Positions 1 to 8,455 of a stretch of DNA of 64,000 nt are shown one piece after another (position 1 is the first letter of the stretch; each line of letters starts with the position of its first letter). The position numbers and the translations under genes were made by a program. The stretch comes from Bacteroidota bacterium. Its GTDB lineage: Bacteria; Bacteroidota; Bacteroidia; Bacteroidales; F082. Location: the NCBI GenBank assembly GCA_018830105.1, contig JAHJTC010000016.1:186001-250000 (forward strand), in the 5' to 3' direction. The notes under the pieces are model-generated. The model made no database searches. It worked only from the letters and a program-made list of their open reading frames with translations, and was not told where the DNA came from.

Positions 1-136
1 CATAGGGTTTTGTCTATAGTTGTGTTCTTGGTTTATGGTCATCAAAGCGTGTTACAAAATACAATCACCTAAGATTTTAAATTTTTAGCAGTACAAATAA
101 ACATGTTTTTTGTTTGAGTGGGGCAACAAGAAATGC

Positions 137-598
137 TTAGGGCTCAAAACCCTGGATCTTGTTTTTGAGCCAGCCCATTCCCGCGTTTGGCCTGTTATCC
201 ATGTCAGGTACAAAAGGTTTTATATCGAGAAGCGGACTATTGTCAAACATATCAGCATGATTAAAATATAGACGATTTTCTTCAATCTTCACGAGCTCCA
301 CCACCGACATACCAATAGGGTTGGGACGGTGTGGGCTGCGAATTGCAAATATGCCATATTCCTTGTCGCTCAAAAAGGGCTTTTGCTTCAGCTGTGGAGA
401 TTTGGCTTTATGGAGCCAATAAAACAAAATCACATGCGTAAACTGATCAAGGCCATCGAGGCCTTCCATTAACTCCCTGTTAATAATGGCAACCGAAACT
501 AAGCTGTTTGTGGCAAAAACCGGCTGTATAGGAGCTTGTTTGCTTCCGTCGTATTCCGTATGAATTATGCCTATTGGCTTGATATTGATGCTGTTCAT
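137..598 (-). CDS. trmO: TrmO/TsaA-type tRNA (N6-threonylcarbamoyl-A37) methyltransferase
   Basis: This 153-residue protein carries the hallmark TsaA/TrmO motif RSPHRPNPIG at about residues 87-96, followed by the family's NSPLLDIKPFVPD-type segment. E. coli TrmO uses S-adenosylmethionine to N6-methylate threonylcarbamoyladenosine at position 37 of ACY-decoding tRNA; that activity is assigned here by family. The protein is the short form that lacks the C-terminal extension of the E. coli enzyme. Its ATG overlaps the stop codon of the upstream pdxJ by one base (TAATG), so the two genes are probably co-transcribed and translationally coupled. The substrate in this organism is not shown by the sequence. 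Confidence 0.85.
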   Translation of the reverse strand: MNSINIKPIGIIHTEYDGSKQAPIQPVFATNSLVSVAIINRELMEGLDGLDQFTHVILFYWLHKAKSPQLKQKPFLSDKEYGIFAIRSPHRPNPIGMSVVELVKIEENRLYFNHADMFDNSPLLDIKPFVPDMDNRPNAGMGWLKNKIQGFEP

Positions 599-1314
599 TA
601 TACAATAAGCTGCCGGCGATACAATTGAATTGTGTTTTCGAGCCCAAAATACAAGGCGTCAGCAATGAGCGCATGTCCGATTGAGACTTCGAGCAATCCT
701 GGAATATTTAGGGCAAAATAGGCCAGGTTATCCAAATTAAGGTCGTGGCCTGCATTGATGCCCAAGCCGCATTGCCGCGCTGTTTCGGCAGCCGTTACGA
801 AATCTGCAACTGCTTTATCCCGGTTTTCTAAATAGTTAGCAGCGTATGCTTCGGTGTACAGTTCAATGCGGTCGGTATCTGTATCCCGGGCATGTTTTAT
901 CATTTCGGTATTGGCATCAACAAAGATTGATGTGCGAATGCCTGCATCGTGAAATTGTCTGATGATTTGCTTTAAAAATTCTTTGTGTTTGATGGTGTCC
1001 CAGCCATGATCTGAAGTAAGCTGGTTCGGATCATCAGGCACCAGCGTAACTTGTTCGGGTTTGTTAGTAAGCACCAGCTCGACAAAATCCGGTGTTGGAT
1101 TTCCTTCAATATTAAATTCTGTGGTGACCAGAGGACGAAGCAAAGCCACATCTTTATAAGTAATATGTCGCTGATCGGGTCGTGGGTGGACTGTAATGCC
1201 CTCTGCGCCAAATTGCTGACAATCTACTGCTGTCTTTTGTACGTCGGGGATATTGCCGCCGCGGGCATTGCGCAGACTTGCTATTTTATTGATATTTACA
1301 CTGAGACGAATCAT
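598..1314 (-). CDS. pdxJ: Pyridoxine 5'-phosphate synthase
   Basis: PdxJ condenses 1-deoxy-D-xylulose 5-phosphate with 3-amino-2-oxopropyl phosphate to give pyridoxine 5'-phosphate, the last step of DXP-dependent vitamin B6 synthesis in the cytoplasm. The 238 residues match the family length. Visible signatures are the N-terminal [17 protein letters not shown] phosphate-binding strand, HPRPDQRHI at about 43-51 with the catalytic His, the catalytic Glu in EFNIEGNP near residue 70, and the C-terminal [14 protein letters not shown] segment. It is the first gene of a two-gene minus-strand unit with trmO, overlapping it by one base. Confidence 0.96.
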   Translation of the reverse strand: MIRLSVNINKIASLRNARGGNIPDVQKTAVDCQQFGAEGITVHPRPDQRHITYKDVALLRPLVTTEFNIEGNPTPDFVELVLTNKPEQVTLVPDDPNQLTSDHGWDTIKHKEFLKQIIRQFHDAGIRTSIFVDANTEMIKHARDTDTDRIELYTEAYAANYLENRDKAVADFVTAAETARQCGLGINAGHDLNLDNLAYFALNIPGLLEVSIGHALIADALYFGLENTIQLYRRQLIV

Positions 1315-1624
1315 GATACGATTGAATTAAATGTTTTAAAAAGCTTGTCTCCTGACAATGACTGGCGAAATTAATCAAATTAAAGTTTTTTGAATGTGTT
1401 TCTTTTGTGCAGCAGTCCCACAACTTTTAGCTGATGTCGCGTTAACGCTATTTTGGCCGTTAAGTCTTGTTCTTTTTCCTCAGCTGAGCTAATTAGTCCC
1501 TATGTTTGTACCTTATTTTCTGCTAATACGGTACAAACATAGGGACTAATTAATGCCCGGAGAAAGGAAAATTTTGAGAAACATAAAAAGATTAGCTAAG
1601 AAATTGTTCATTTTGCAGCCGCAA
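1315..1624. other. Intergenic region carrying a palindromic repeat
   Basis: No coding frame is convincing here. The stretch lies between the divergent starts of pdxJ and the tRNA-Gln gene. Its only clear structure is the 22-bp perfect inverted repeat at 1491-1551, listed separately. The promoter of the tRNA must lie in 1555-1624, but I see no clean TAnnTTTG element there. Confidence 0.6.
1491..1551. repeat. 22-bp perfect inverted repeat (REP-like)
   Basis: Positions 1491-1512 and 1530-1551 are exact reverse complements over 22 bases, with a 17-base loop. The right half, extended to 1522-1552, recurs as an exact 31-base copy at 6301-6331. A stem of this length in a non-coding region resembles REP elements mobilised by RAYT transposases, but no transposase lies in the window. 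A terminator role is unlikely because no T-run follows either arm. Confidence 0.8.
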
Positions 1625-1697
1625 TGCCCGATAGTGTAACTGGCAACACGTCTGACTCTGGATCAGAAGAGTTCAGGTTCGAGCCCTAGTCGGGCAA
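1625..1697 (+). tRNA. tRNA-Gln (anticodon CTG)
   Basis: The acceptor stem TGCCCGA (1625-1631) pairs with TCGGGCA (1690-1696). The D arm is GTGT...ACAC, the anticodon stem TCTGA/TCAGA closes the loop CTCTGGA with anticodon CTG (codon CAG), and the T loop is TTCGAGC. The T stem contains one C-A mismatch and a wobble pair, so it is slightly weak. CCA is not encoded. A hairpin terminator follows directly. Confidence 0.9.
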
Positions 1698-1707
1698 CAT
1701 GAAAATG

Positions 1708-1745
1708 AGAGGGATACAGTAAATGGTCTGTAACCCTCTTTTTTT
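1708..1745 (+). terminator. Rho-independent terminator after tRNA-Gln
   Basis: AGAGGG and a following TACAG pair with CTGTA and CCCTCT around a short loop, and the stem is followed by a run of eight T. It begins 11 bases after the tRNA, so it ends a monocistronic tRNA transcript. Confidence 0.85.
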
Positions 1746-1890
1746 GTGAACTTACGATGGGTGTATGCTTAGTTATTCATAATAAGTTTGATCATCTGAT
1801 TTCCTGTTGCTGCAATCTTCTCTGATCAAATTGCATTATTCGCAGAAACAGCTTATATTTGGGGTATCCTTATCCAAATGCATAAAGCAT

Positions 1891-3555
1891 ATGTCAACAG
1901 GCCGAAAAACAAAACTCAGGAGGATACTGCTACTGCTGCTTATTTTTATACTCACAGGATTATCAAATGGTTTCACACAGGAATGGATGCCAATAAAGCC
2001 GGGAGAAAAATATAATTATTTGTATAACAGTGGGATCATCCATACTACTGTTTGGGTGGATTCGGTGGATTATAATAATGGAGATTCTGTGTACTATTTG
2101 AATAGAATCGGGTTAGCAGTACACCAATACCTCATAAAAAGCCATGTTTTCCTTCAAAAAGAAATTCATTTCAATGATCAGAAGCTTGTACTGTTCTCTC
2201 CCGAGGAATATGTAATCCCATTGGAAATGAGCTTGGGAGACAGCTGGATTTTTGATACAATTAACAATCTTACTGCAACGCTTGCTTCTGTGTTTGAAGA
2301 CAATGTATTCGGCCAAAACGATTCAATCCGAGAGATTATTATCGAGGACGGACAGGCTAACCAGCACACTATGCGGATATCCAAGAACCATGGAGTGCTT
2401 CGCTTCCCTGATTTTGCCTTTCCGGATTCAGCCTATATACTTGCAGGGCTTGAAAATGCCGGTCTGGGACAGCAGATGCCCTTGACCAGGGAGTTTTTTG
2501 ATATACATGTTGGGGATGAGTATGAATATCGTGAAGTACATGAATACGCGACCCAGTTCAATGCCGATCAGTATGTTACCAGGAAAAGGTATAAGGTAAT
2601 AAGTATTAACGACACCAGCGATCAGTTTCAATATGTCGTAAGGGGGGTATACAAACTTGATTATTACGGAGCCTATGGAGGGCATTCCGTTCGTTATGGC
2701 ATCATAAATGAAACCCATACAGCGTCAAAACTTACCAACCTTTACCCAAACCAGCTGTATCGTGCTGGTGAAGGCTATAAGTATTGTAAATATGCCTGGG
2801 ATGAAGAGTATCAGGCACCTTCAAAGTCAGAGGGTAGTACACAATATATGGGTGTAGGAGATACCATGAGATTTATACACGGAGGTCCCGAAATTACCAG
2901 TAAATATATCCTCGGTATAGGACTGGTTAAGAGTAATATAGACTACCTTTTTAATGAATACTGGCATACCGACCTGTTAGCCTATCAAAAGGACGGGATC
3001 GTGCACGGAAACTTCGCAGACTATTGCTATCTGCTTGACCCAGAGATCAAACAAGAGATGCGCATAATTACAAGTGACACGACCATAAACACCCTTGATA
3101 CCCTGATCATCAGGGCCAATCCCGGATTCGACAGCTATGAATGGATAAACACAGGAACAGTGGGTGAACAGGATACCATTATCGCATCAGAATATGGTAC
3201 AGGTAGTTTTAGGTTTGGCCTTGACATCACCTATATGCATTGCATACAGTCTGACACATTTCAGCTCAACATTATCGAAGCACCTGACTCGATTCCCGAA
3301 CCTGATACCATTACTAGTATTGTGATGAGGCTCCTCCCCTCGGGGGAGCTGCATATTGAAAATGCAAGCACGGAACAGCTAAGCATGCGGCTGGAGATCA
3401 TCAACCAGGCCGGGCAGCCCGTTTATGTGCAAGAGCATATATTGTTAATCGACGGTGGAAAAGCAATGATTTCGCTAACATCACTGCCCCATGGCTTTTA
3501 TGTTGCCAGGATTGTGACGGATGAGTCAGTTTTCACGAAAAAGATCAGTCGGTGA
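1891..3555 (+). CDS. Secreted protein with T9SS C-terminal sorting domain
   Basis: I prefer the ATG at 1891 to a TTG at 1807, because a basic MSTGRKTKLRR start followed by a leucine-rich core and an A/Q-type end (GFTQ) then forms a normal Sec signal peptide. That gives about 554 residues. The body, rich in Tyr, Asp and Gly, matches no family I recognise. The last about 75 residues have the layout of a type A T9SS sorting domain: a beta-strand LHIENAS, then EIINQAGQPVY, SLPHGFYVARIV and a basic end KKISR. The protein is therefore predicted to be exported through T9SS to the cell surface or medium. It lies just after tRNA-Gln in an accessory patch; its role is unknown. Confidence 0.75.
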   Translation: MSTGRKTKLRRILLLLLIFILTGLSNGFTQEWMPIKPGEKYNYLYNSGIIHTTVWVDSVDYNNGDSVYYLNRIGLAVHQYLIKSHVFLQKEIHFNDQKLVLFSPEEYVIPLEMSLGDSWIFDTINNLTATLASVFEDNVFGQNDSIREIIIEDGQANQHTMRISKNHGVLRFPDFAFPDSAYILAGLENAGLGQQMPLTREFFDIHVGDEYEYREVHEYATQFNADQYVTRKRYKVISINDTSDQFQYVVRGVYKLDYYGAYGGHSVRYGIINETHTASKLTNLYPNQLYRAGEGYKYCKYAWDEEYQAPSKSEGSTQYMGVGDTMRFIHGGPEITSKYILGIGLVKSNIDYLFNEYWHTDLLAYQKDGIVHGNFADYCYLLDPEIKQEMRIITSDTTINTLDTLIIRANPGFDSYEWINTGTVGEQDTIIASEYGTGSFRFGLDITYMHCIQSDTFQLNIIEAPDSIPEPDTITSIVMRLLPSGELHIENASTEQLSMRLEIINQAGQPVYVQEHILLIDGGKAMISLTSLPHGFYVARIVTDESVFTKKISR

Positions 3556-3709
3556 TCTGCTGTCAGAAACAATGTAGTAAAACATCTACTTGCATGGTTA
3601 ATGAAAAATGAAACTTAGCAGAACAACCGCATACTGACTGCAACTGATTGAAAACATGGAACACTTAAACAACAAAAGTGATACAAAATAAGCTGGAACC
3701 AATATTGAA

Positions 3710-4363
3710 ATGAAAACAATTTACCACCTACTCTCCTTTAGCCTATTGTTTATGCTGATTACTTGTGTAAACAGTGAATAGAATGAAATAATTGAAACTG
3801 ATTACAATTTACTCAATCCTGAAACTTCTGAGGGAATCACAAGAAGTGAATCACAAGAACAGATGATGCATTTTTTTGCCAAAGTGCGGGAAAATACTGT
3901 TGGGAGGAGCATCCCTGATATAACAGTGTTTTCGCTTACAGGAACAACCTTAAATCTCAAAGATTTTATCAATTCGAAAACAATTATTATATCAGCAGAT
4001 GCATATTGTGCCTGGGGCCAGGAAGGAATCGCAAATGATTTTCCCAATACTGTAACTCAAATTAAAAATGACTTTAAAGAATTTGATTATGAAATTATAT
4101 GTCTCTTGAAAAGAGAAGCTTCTGACATAGATGACCCTCAACAATTTAATTTGTTAATAGATGAAGTAAAAAAAAGTTATAAATCACTTTATATAATTGA
4201 CGAATCCGAATCACGAAAACTTAACTTATTTGCAAATCCAGTTCGTTTTTATACCAATGAAGATAAAGTAGTTACTAATATAAGGATTGGAGCATCTCTG
4301 ATTGAAGGAGCCATATCTGGCATGCCGAAAGCTGTTGTTTGTCCACGCCCACTAAACTATTAA
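3710..4363 (+). pseudogene. Redoxin-like lipoprotein interrupted by an early TAG stop
   Basis: An ATG at 3710 opens a lipoprotein signal peptide, MKTIYHLLSFSLLFMLITC, with a lipobox Cys. After 23 codons the frame meets TAG at 3779-3781, and then stays open without another stop to 4363. With the stop read through, the product would be 217 residues, and the second part alone could start at ATG 3863 (166 residues). The later part has the spacing of a thioredoxin/TlpA-like fold (DITVFSLTGTTLNLKDF, then ADAYCAWGQEG). However, only one Cys sits where CxxC is expected. The best reading is a recently inactivated lipoprotein gene; a sequencing error or stop readthrough could also explain it. Confidence 0.65.
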
Positions 4364-4477
4364 AATACAGCCTGAACCGCAGTGCGGTACTATTTTTAAA
4401 CCTCCCCTGAAAAAATATTTTTGAACAATAAAATTATTTTCTTGTTGCACCTACAACGACCATTAAATAAATTATGA

Positions 4478-4510
4478 AAGCGACGGGCACATCAAAGCCC
4501 GTCGCTTTTT
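4478..4510 (+). terminator. Strong hairpin terminator
   Basis: AAGCGACGGGC (4478-4488) pairs perfectly with GCCCGTCGCTT (4497-4507) around an 8-base loop and is followed by T residues. It separates the broken redoxin-like frame from the lipoprotein gene at 4532. Confidence 0.8.
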
Positions 4511-4531
4511 AACATTAAAAAAACTAAAACT

Positions 4532-6046
4532 ATGACATTTAAAAACATGGCGTACCCCGTCATAATTCTAGGGTTTTTTACTGGTTCATTAATCTTAAGT
4601 TCTTGTGAGAAAAAAGATGAGGATGAACCTCAGGTTGAACCACCAATTGTAACTGCCGAAGCAGGTAGTGATATACAGACAGAAATTAATCAGCAGGTGA
4701 GTCTCGATGGCTCTGGTTCGAGTACATCAGTGGGTTCGCTGACTTATTTTTGGGAATTAATAAGTTCTCCCGATCAAAGCACAGCAGCAATCACAGATGC
4801 TACTTCAGCAGTGGCCAGTTTTACCCCTGACGTAGATGGGGAGTATAACATCAGACTTAACGTTTTATCAGATACAGTTAGCCGTAGTGACAATATCACC
4901 GTAACGGCAATTGCATCCGGCCCTATCGTACTCTCATGCTCTGATATTAACGAAGAGATGACATTGGAAAATAAATTTGACGGAGTCGATTATTATGTCC
5001 CTTGTATGATACAGGTCAATGCCGGATTGATAATTGAGCCGGGTGTTACCATTGAGTTTGCTCAGGAAGCCGGCTTCGAGATTCAGGATTATGACGATTG
5101 GGAAGGCTATATCTCAGCTGTTGGTACAGCACAGGACTCAATACGATTTACCGGTGAAATTAAATCAGAAGGTGCATGGAATCAAATCCTGATGAATTCC
5201 AGTGACCTGAGGAACACCATGAAGTATTGTATTGTGGAGTATGCAGGAAACTCAGACGGAAGCGAAGCTGCAATCCATTTGGATGATGCTAAGCTGGAAC
5301 TTCAAAATTCACTTATCCAGGGCAACAGCAGCTATGGGATGTTTGTAGATAATAGATCGAATATCTCAGGATTTGCCAACAATACTTTTACTGAAAACAT
5401 GAGTTATCCGCTCCATATTGCTGCCAACAAAGTGGCTCAACTCGATGGACAGGGCAGCAGCTATACTGGCAATACGAGTGGTGTCGAGGAATACTGGGAT
5501 GAGATTTATGTGTTTTCAAATTCAATTTACGAACGTGGATACATCACCGGACAGGAAACTCATGTGTGGAATGACCCAGGGGTTCCTTTCTTTGTCAACG
5601 AGTTGATCTACGTTGGTGAAACTGATGAAGGATCCTTGCGTATTATGCCGGGTTGCGAAGTGAGTTTTGGGCAAAACTTCGGATTTTGGGTGGATGAATA
5701 TAATGCCTCCCTTCAAATTACGGGTACTGCCGACAACAAAGTTATCCTGCGGGGACGCTACGGCCAGGGATCATGGAACGGAATTTACCTGAACACCAAC
5801 AATGTTGAAAACAGTATCGAACATGCTGTGATAACCGACGGCGGTCAGGAAATTGTAGGACACTGGTTTGATAATCCGGCCAATGTGAACCTCGGATACT
5901 CAGGAGGAAACATAAGGTTAAGCCTCAATAATGTAGCACTCAATAATAGTGGCGGCTGCGCGATTGCTGAAGGTGGAGGTGATATTAACTTAAGCCTCAA
6001 TAATGTTACCTATAGCGGAAATGCCGGAAATGACTATTGCAATTAG
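4532..6046 (+). CDS. Lipoprotein with PKD-like domain and parallel beta-helix region
   Basis: The N-terminus MTFKNMAYPVIILGFFTGS leads to a lipobox LSSC at about 24-27, followed by an acidic stretch (EKKDEDEPQVEPP) typical of surface-exposed Bacteroidota lipoproteins. Residues about 40-125 look like a PKD/REJ-type Ig fold (ANAGxD-like start, VSLDGSGSS, LTYFWELIS, FTPDVDGEYNIRLNV). The rest contains repeating short strands such as LELQNSLIQGNSS and LSLNNV, consistent with a right-handed parallel beta-helix. Near the C-terminus the phrase LSLNNV is repeated at both the protein and DNA level. No catalytic motif is visible. Adhesion or glycan binding is possible but unproven. Confidence 0.75.
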   Translation: MTFKNMAYPVIILGFFTGSLILSSCEKKDEDEPQVEPPIVTAEAGSDIQTEINQQVSLDGSGSSTSVGSLTYFWELISSPDQSTAAITDATSAVASFTPDVDGEYNIRLNVLSDTVSRSDNITVTAIASGPIVLSCSDINEEMTLENKFDGVDYYVPCMIQVNAGLIIEPGVTIEFAQEAGFEIQDYDDWEGYISAVGTAQDSIRFTGEIKSEGAWNQILMNSSDLRNTMKYCIVEYAGNSDGSEAAIHLDDAKLELQNSLIQGNSSYGMFVDNRSNISGFANNTFTENMSYPLHIAANKVAQLDGQGSSYTGNTSGVEEYWDEIYVFSNSIYERGYITGQETHVWNDPGVPFFVNELIYVGETDEGSLRIMPGCEVSFGQNFGFWVDEYNASLQITGTADNKVILRGRYGQGSWNGIYLNTNNVENSIEHAVITDGGQEIVGHWFDNPANVNLGYSGGNIRLSLNNVALNNSGGCAIAEGGGDINLSLNNVTYSGNAGNDYCN

Positions 6047-6075
6047 GTTGATTTCGTTTTTGATTAATCTTAAAT

Positions 6076-6206
6076 AGGGTCTACTGAAAAAGTCTGTCGT
6101 GCGCCATGCTTCGGGGTGTCGCTCAGCACAAGTACTCGAGGCGACAAGGCGAAGATGTATCGGCATACTTCGAGTCGCAGTCGCCGAAGAAGATGGTGTG
6201 CGACAG
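6076..6206. repeat. Long imperfect palindrome, possible IS/MITE remnant
   Basis: CTGTCGTGCGCCAT at 6094-6107 is matched inversely by ATGGTGTGCGACAG at 6193-6206 (12 of 14 pairs), with GCTTCGG and CCGAAG extending the stem inward. The flank begins GGGTCTACTGAAAAAGTC, which resembles termini of some Bacteroidota insertion sequences. Nothing inside codes for a transposase, so it is either a non-autonomous element or a solo end. Confidence 0.5.
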
Positions 6207-6300
6207 GCTAATCAATACCTTAATCCAAAAAGTTTTTAATTTGGATTAATCTATATTGATGTTATTGGATTAATAACAAATATCTACCAGCAAGCATTTT

Positions 6301-6331
6301 GCTAATACGGTACAAACATAGGGACTAATTA
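6301..6331. repeat. 31-base copy of the repeat at 1522-1552
   Basis: This segment is identical over 31 bases to 1522-1552, the right arm of the palindrome at 1491-1551. Here only the single arm is present. Together the two copies bracket the accessory patch holding tRNA-Gln and the secreted proteins. Confidence 0.85.
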
Positions 6332-6479
6332 AAATTCCTAGCGAGGGCTATGCTTAGCATTTTTTTTGATCGAGGAAAAGTTGCAGCAACTTAACCAAGC
6401 CAGCAGCATTGATACGGCACTGTTGCCTGTGATGTTTGCGTCAATTTCTGTAGCTTTGTCAGCCAATTGAATAAGTAAA

Positions 6480-6932
6480 ATGCGTGTTGTCATACAAAGA
6501 GTAAGCCGTGCTGAGGTTGTTGTTGATGGAGCAGAAATTGCTGCCATAGGAAGCGGGCTGTTGGTTTTACTCGGAATAGAAGGGGCTGATGAGGCAGCAG
6601 ATGCTGATTGGCTCTGTGCCAAACTCTCGAAGCTTAGAATTTTTTCGGATGAAGCCGGACAGATGAATCTTGATATCCAGACGGTTGGAGGTGAGTTTCT
6701 GGTTGTGAGTCAGTTTACCCTGCACGGCAGCACCAAAAAGGGAAATCGCCCGGCTTTTATCCGCGCTGCAAGGCCGGAACAAGCCATTCCGTTATACACT
6801 TATTTTGTGCAAAAACTTGAGGAGCTTTCCGGATGCCCGGTGAAGACCGGAGAATTTGGTGCAAATATGCAAGTTTCGCTGAACAATGATGGACCTGTAA
6901 CCTTGGTTATCGACACGGCCAACAAAGAATGA
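6480..6932 (+). CDS. dtd: D-aminoacyl-tRNA deacylase
   Basis: DTD hydrolyses D-amino acids (and glycine) mischarged on tRNA, a cytoplasmic proofreading step. The 150-residue length is typical. Visible are the N-terminal MRVVIQRVSRAEV strand, the conserved SQFTL motif at 77-81 followed by HGSTKKGNRP, and the Gly-cis-Pro motif within NNDGPVT at about 138-139, which provides chiral selectivity. Its start ATG follows the 6301 repeat region without an obvious ribosome binding site, as is common in this phylum. It converges on the gene at 6934 with one base between them. Confidence 0.96.
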   Translation: MRVVIQRVSRAEVVVDGAEIAAIGSGLLVLLGIEGADEAADADWLCAKLSKLRIFSDEAGQMNLDIQTVGGEFLVVSQFTLHGSTKKGNRPAFIRAARPEQAIPLYTYFVQKLEELSGCPVKTGEFGANMQVSLNNDGPVTLVIDTANKE

Positions 6933-6933
6933 A

Positions 6934-7389
6934 TCAGCCTACTTTGAAGAAATTTGGCAAAACAGTTTCCCGGTATTTGAAAATACGCGCCACTTTTTTC
7001 TTCACAAAAAGCCAGTGGGCAAATTTTCCCAGAAGCCCCAATGGCAGATGATAGCTTACGATATCAGTCATTTCAACGCCTTTTTCAGTTTGTTTAAAAT
7101 GATGCTCGTGGTGCCACATGGCATAAGGGCCGATGCGTTGCTCATCAACAAAAAAAACTTTGTCCTCAACATGGGAAATTTCAGTAACCCAAAGTGTAGA
7201 AATGCCAGGTATCGGATTCACCCTGTAAGAAATGATCTGGCCCGGATACATTTTGCCTTCGCCTCCGGTCAGGATTTGAAAACCCATTGATTTTGGAGTG
7301 ATTTTTTGCAGATTATGCGGTGAACTGAAGAAATCCCAGACTTCCTCTAAAGGTGCCTGAATCAGACTTTTGGTTTGTAATACGTACAT
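6934..7389 (-). CDS. SRPBCC-family (polyketide cyclase/START-like) protein
   Basis: Starting at the ATG at 7389 gives 151 residues beginning MYVLQTKSLIQAP; a longer frame from 7422 exists but the family starts at this strand. The sequence has the SRPBCC pattern: an initial strand, APLEEVWDFFSSPHNLQKITP helices, a central DEQRIGPYAMWHHEHHF segment and a C-terminal long helix. Members of this subgroup are often annotated as ligand-binding or cell-division-inhibitor-like proteins, with no firm function. It follows purC on the same strand about 90 bases downstream and may be co-transcribed. Confidence 0.75.
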   Translation of the reverse strand: MYVLQTKSLIQAPLEEVWDFFSSPHNLQKITPKSMGFQILTGGEGKMYPGQIISYRVNPIPGISTLWVTEISHVEDKVFFVDEQRIGPYAMWHHEHHFKQTEKGVEMTDIVSYHLPLGLLGKFAHWLFVKKKVARIFKYRETVLPNFFKVG

Positions 7390-7481
7390 CGTTTCTGTTT
7401 GTGGAAATAAACAGCACAACAAACAGAAAGTTCAGCAATCGGGAAGTAAAAGTTGTTGTTGTATGCTAAGCAGGAAAAACT

Positions 7482-8444
7482 TTATTGTGGATTTTTAGCC
7501 TGTGTTTTCAAAAACTGCATCACCTGCTTTTCAATGCGCTTCACGGGATTTTCCTGTGATGCGGGAACGAATTGTTGGCCTGTAACTTTTTCGAACAGTT
7601 CGATATATCGGGCCGAGACTTGTGCAACGAATGCATCGGTCATTTCCGGAATCTCTTGTCCTTCAAGGCCCTGAAATCCATTTTCCATCAGCCATTCACG
7701 CACAAACTCCTTCGATAATTGATTCTGAGTTTCTCCTTTCGCAAAACGCTTTCCATAGGAGTCTGCCATAAAATAACGGGAAGAATCCGGGGTATGTATT
7801 TCGTCAATCAGCATGATATCCGCTCCTGACTTCCCAAATTCGTATTTGGTATCCACTAAAATCAGACCTTGACGGGCAGCCATTTCGGTTCCTTTAGCAA
7901 AAAGTTTCAGTGCATACTCTTCCAGCTGCAGGTAATCTTTTTCGGTTACAATACCCTGGCTGATAATTTCTTCGCGGCTGATATCCTCATCATGCCCTTC
8001 GGCGGCTTTGGTAGTTGGAGTTAGGATGGGTTGTGGCAGTTTTTGATGTTCGCGCAGGCCATCAGGAACAGCAACACCGCAAATATGGCGTGCTCCTTTT
8101 TTATAGGTTCGCCAGGCACTGCCACTGAGATAGCCACGCACTATCATTTCAACCGGGAAAGGCTTGCATAAGCGGCCAATAGTAACTACAGGATCGGGAG
8201 AAGCAAGTTTCCAGTTGGGTACGATGTCCCTGGTGGCATCCAGAAAATAACCGGCTATCTGATTCAAAACCTGACCTTTGTAAGGAATAGCTCTGGGTAA
8301 AACCACATCAAAAGCCGAAATACGATCTGATGCAATCATCACCAAAAAGCGGTCGCTGATAGTATAAACATCCCTTACTTTTCCCTGGTAGAAATGTTTT
8401 TGATCCGGAAAGTGAAAATTGGTATGCAACAAGGGGTTTTCCAT
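7482..8444 (-). CDS. purC: SAICAR synthetase (phosphoribosylaminoimidazole-succinocarboxamide synthase)
   Basis: PurC ligates aspartate to CAIR with ATP in de novo purine synthesis. The 320-residue protein is the long bacterial/eukaryote-like form. Motifs include YQGKVRDVY near the N-terminus (nucleotide-binding loop), [13 protein letters not shown], the substrate motif [14 protein letters not shown] and LVDTKYEFG followed by [13 protein letters not shown], which bears metal-binding Glu and Asp. It starts 11 bases after the stop of phoH, so the two genes form a likely operon. Confidence 0.96.
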   Translation of the reverse strand: MENPLLHTNFHFPDQKHFYQGKVRDVYTISDRFLVMIASDRISAFDVVLPRAIPYKGQVLNQIAGYFLDATRDIVPNWKLASPDPVVTIGRLCKPFPVEMIVRGYLSGSAWRTYKKGARHICGVAVPDGLREHQKLPQPILTPTTKAAEGHDEDISREEIISQGIVTEKDYLQLEEYALKLFAKGTEMAARQGLILVDTKYEFGKSGADIMLIDEIHTPDSSRYFMADSYGKRFAKGETQNQLSKEFVREWLMENGFQGLEGQEIPEMTDAFVAQVSARYIELFEKVTGQQFVPASQENPVKRIEKQVMQFLKTQAKNPQ

Positions 8445-8455
8445 TTTAGATTAGC

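Larger units (their letters stand above)
6047..6479. other. Gene-free stretch with repeat remnants
   Basis: This 430-base stretch holds a long imperfect palindrome (6094-6206), a second copy of the 31-base repeat from the palindrome at 1491-1551 (here 6301-6331), and AT-rich spacer with the phrase GGATTAATCTA near 6241 resembling GATTAATCTTAAA near 6062. I see no intact gene. Confidence 0.6.

Noticed and set aside
1625..6331. tRNA-Gln as attachment site of an integrated element
   Set aside because: I find no second copy of the tRNA 3' end downstream and no integrase; the flanking repeat starts well before the tRNA.
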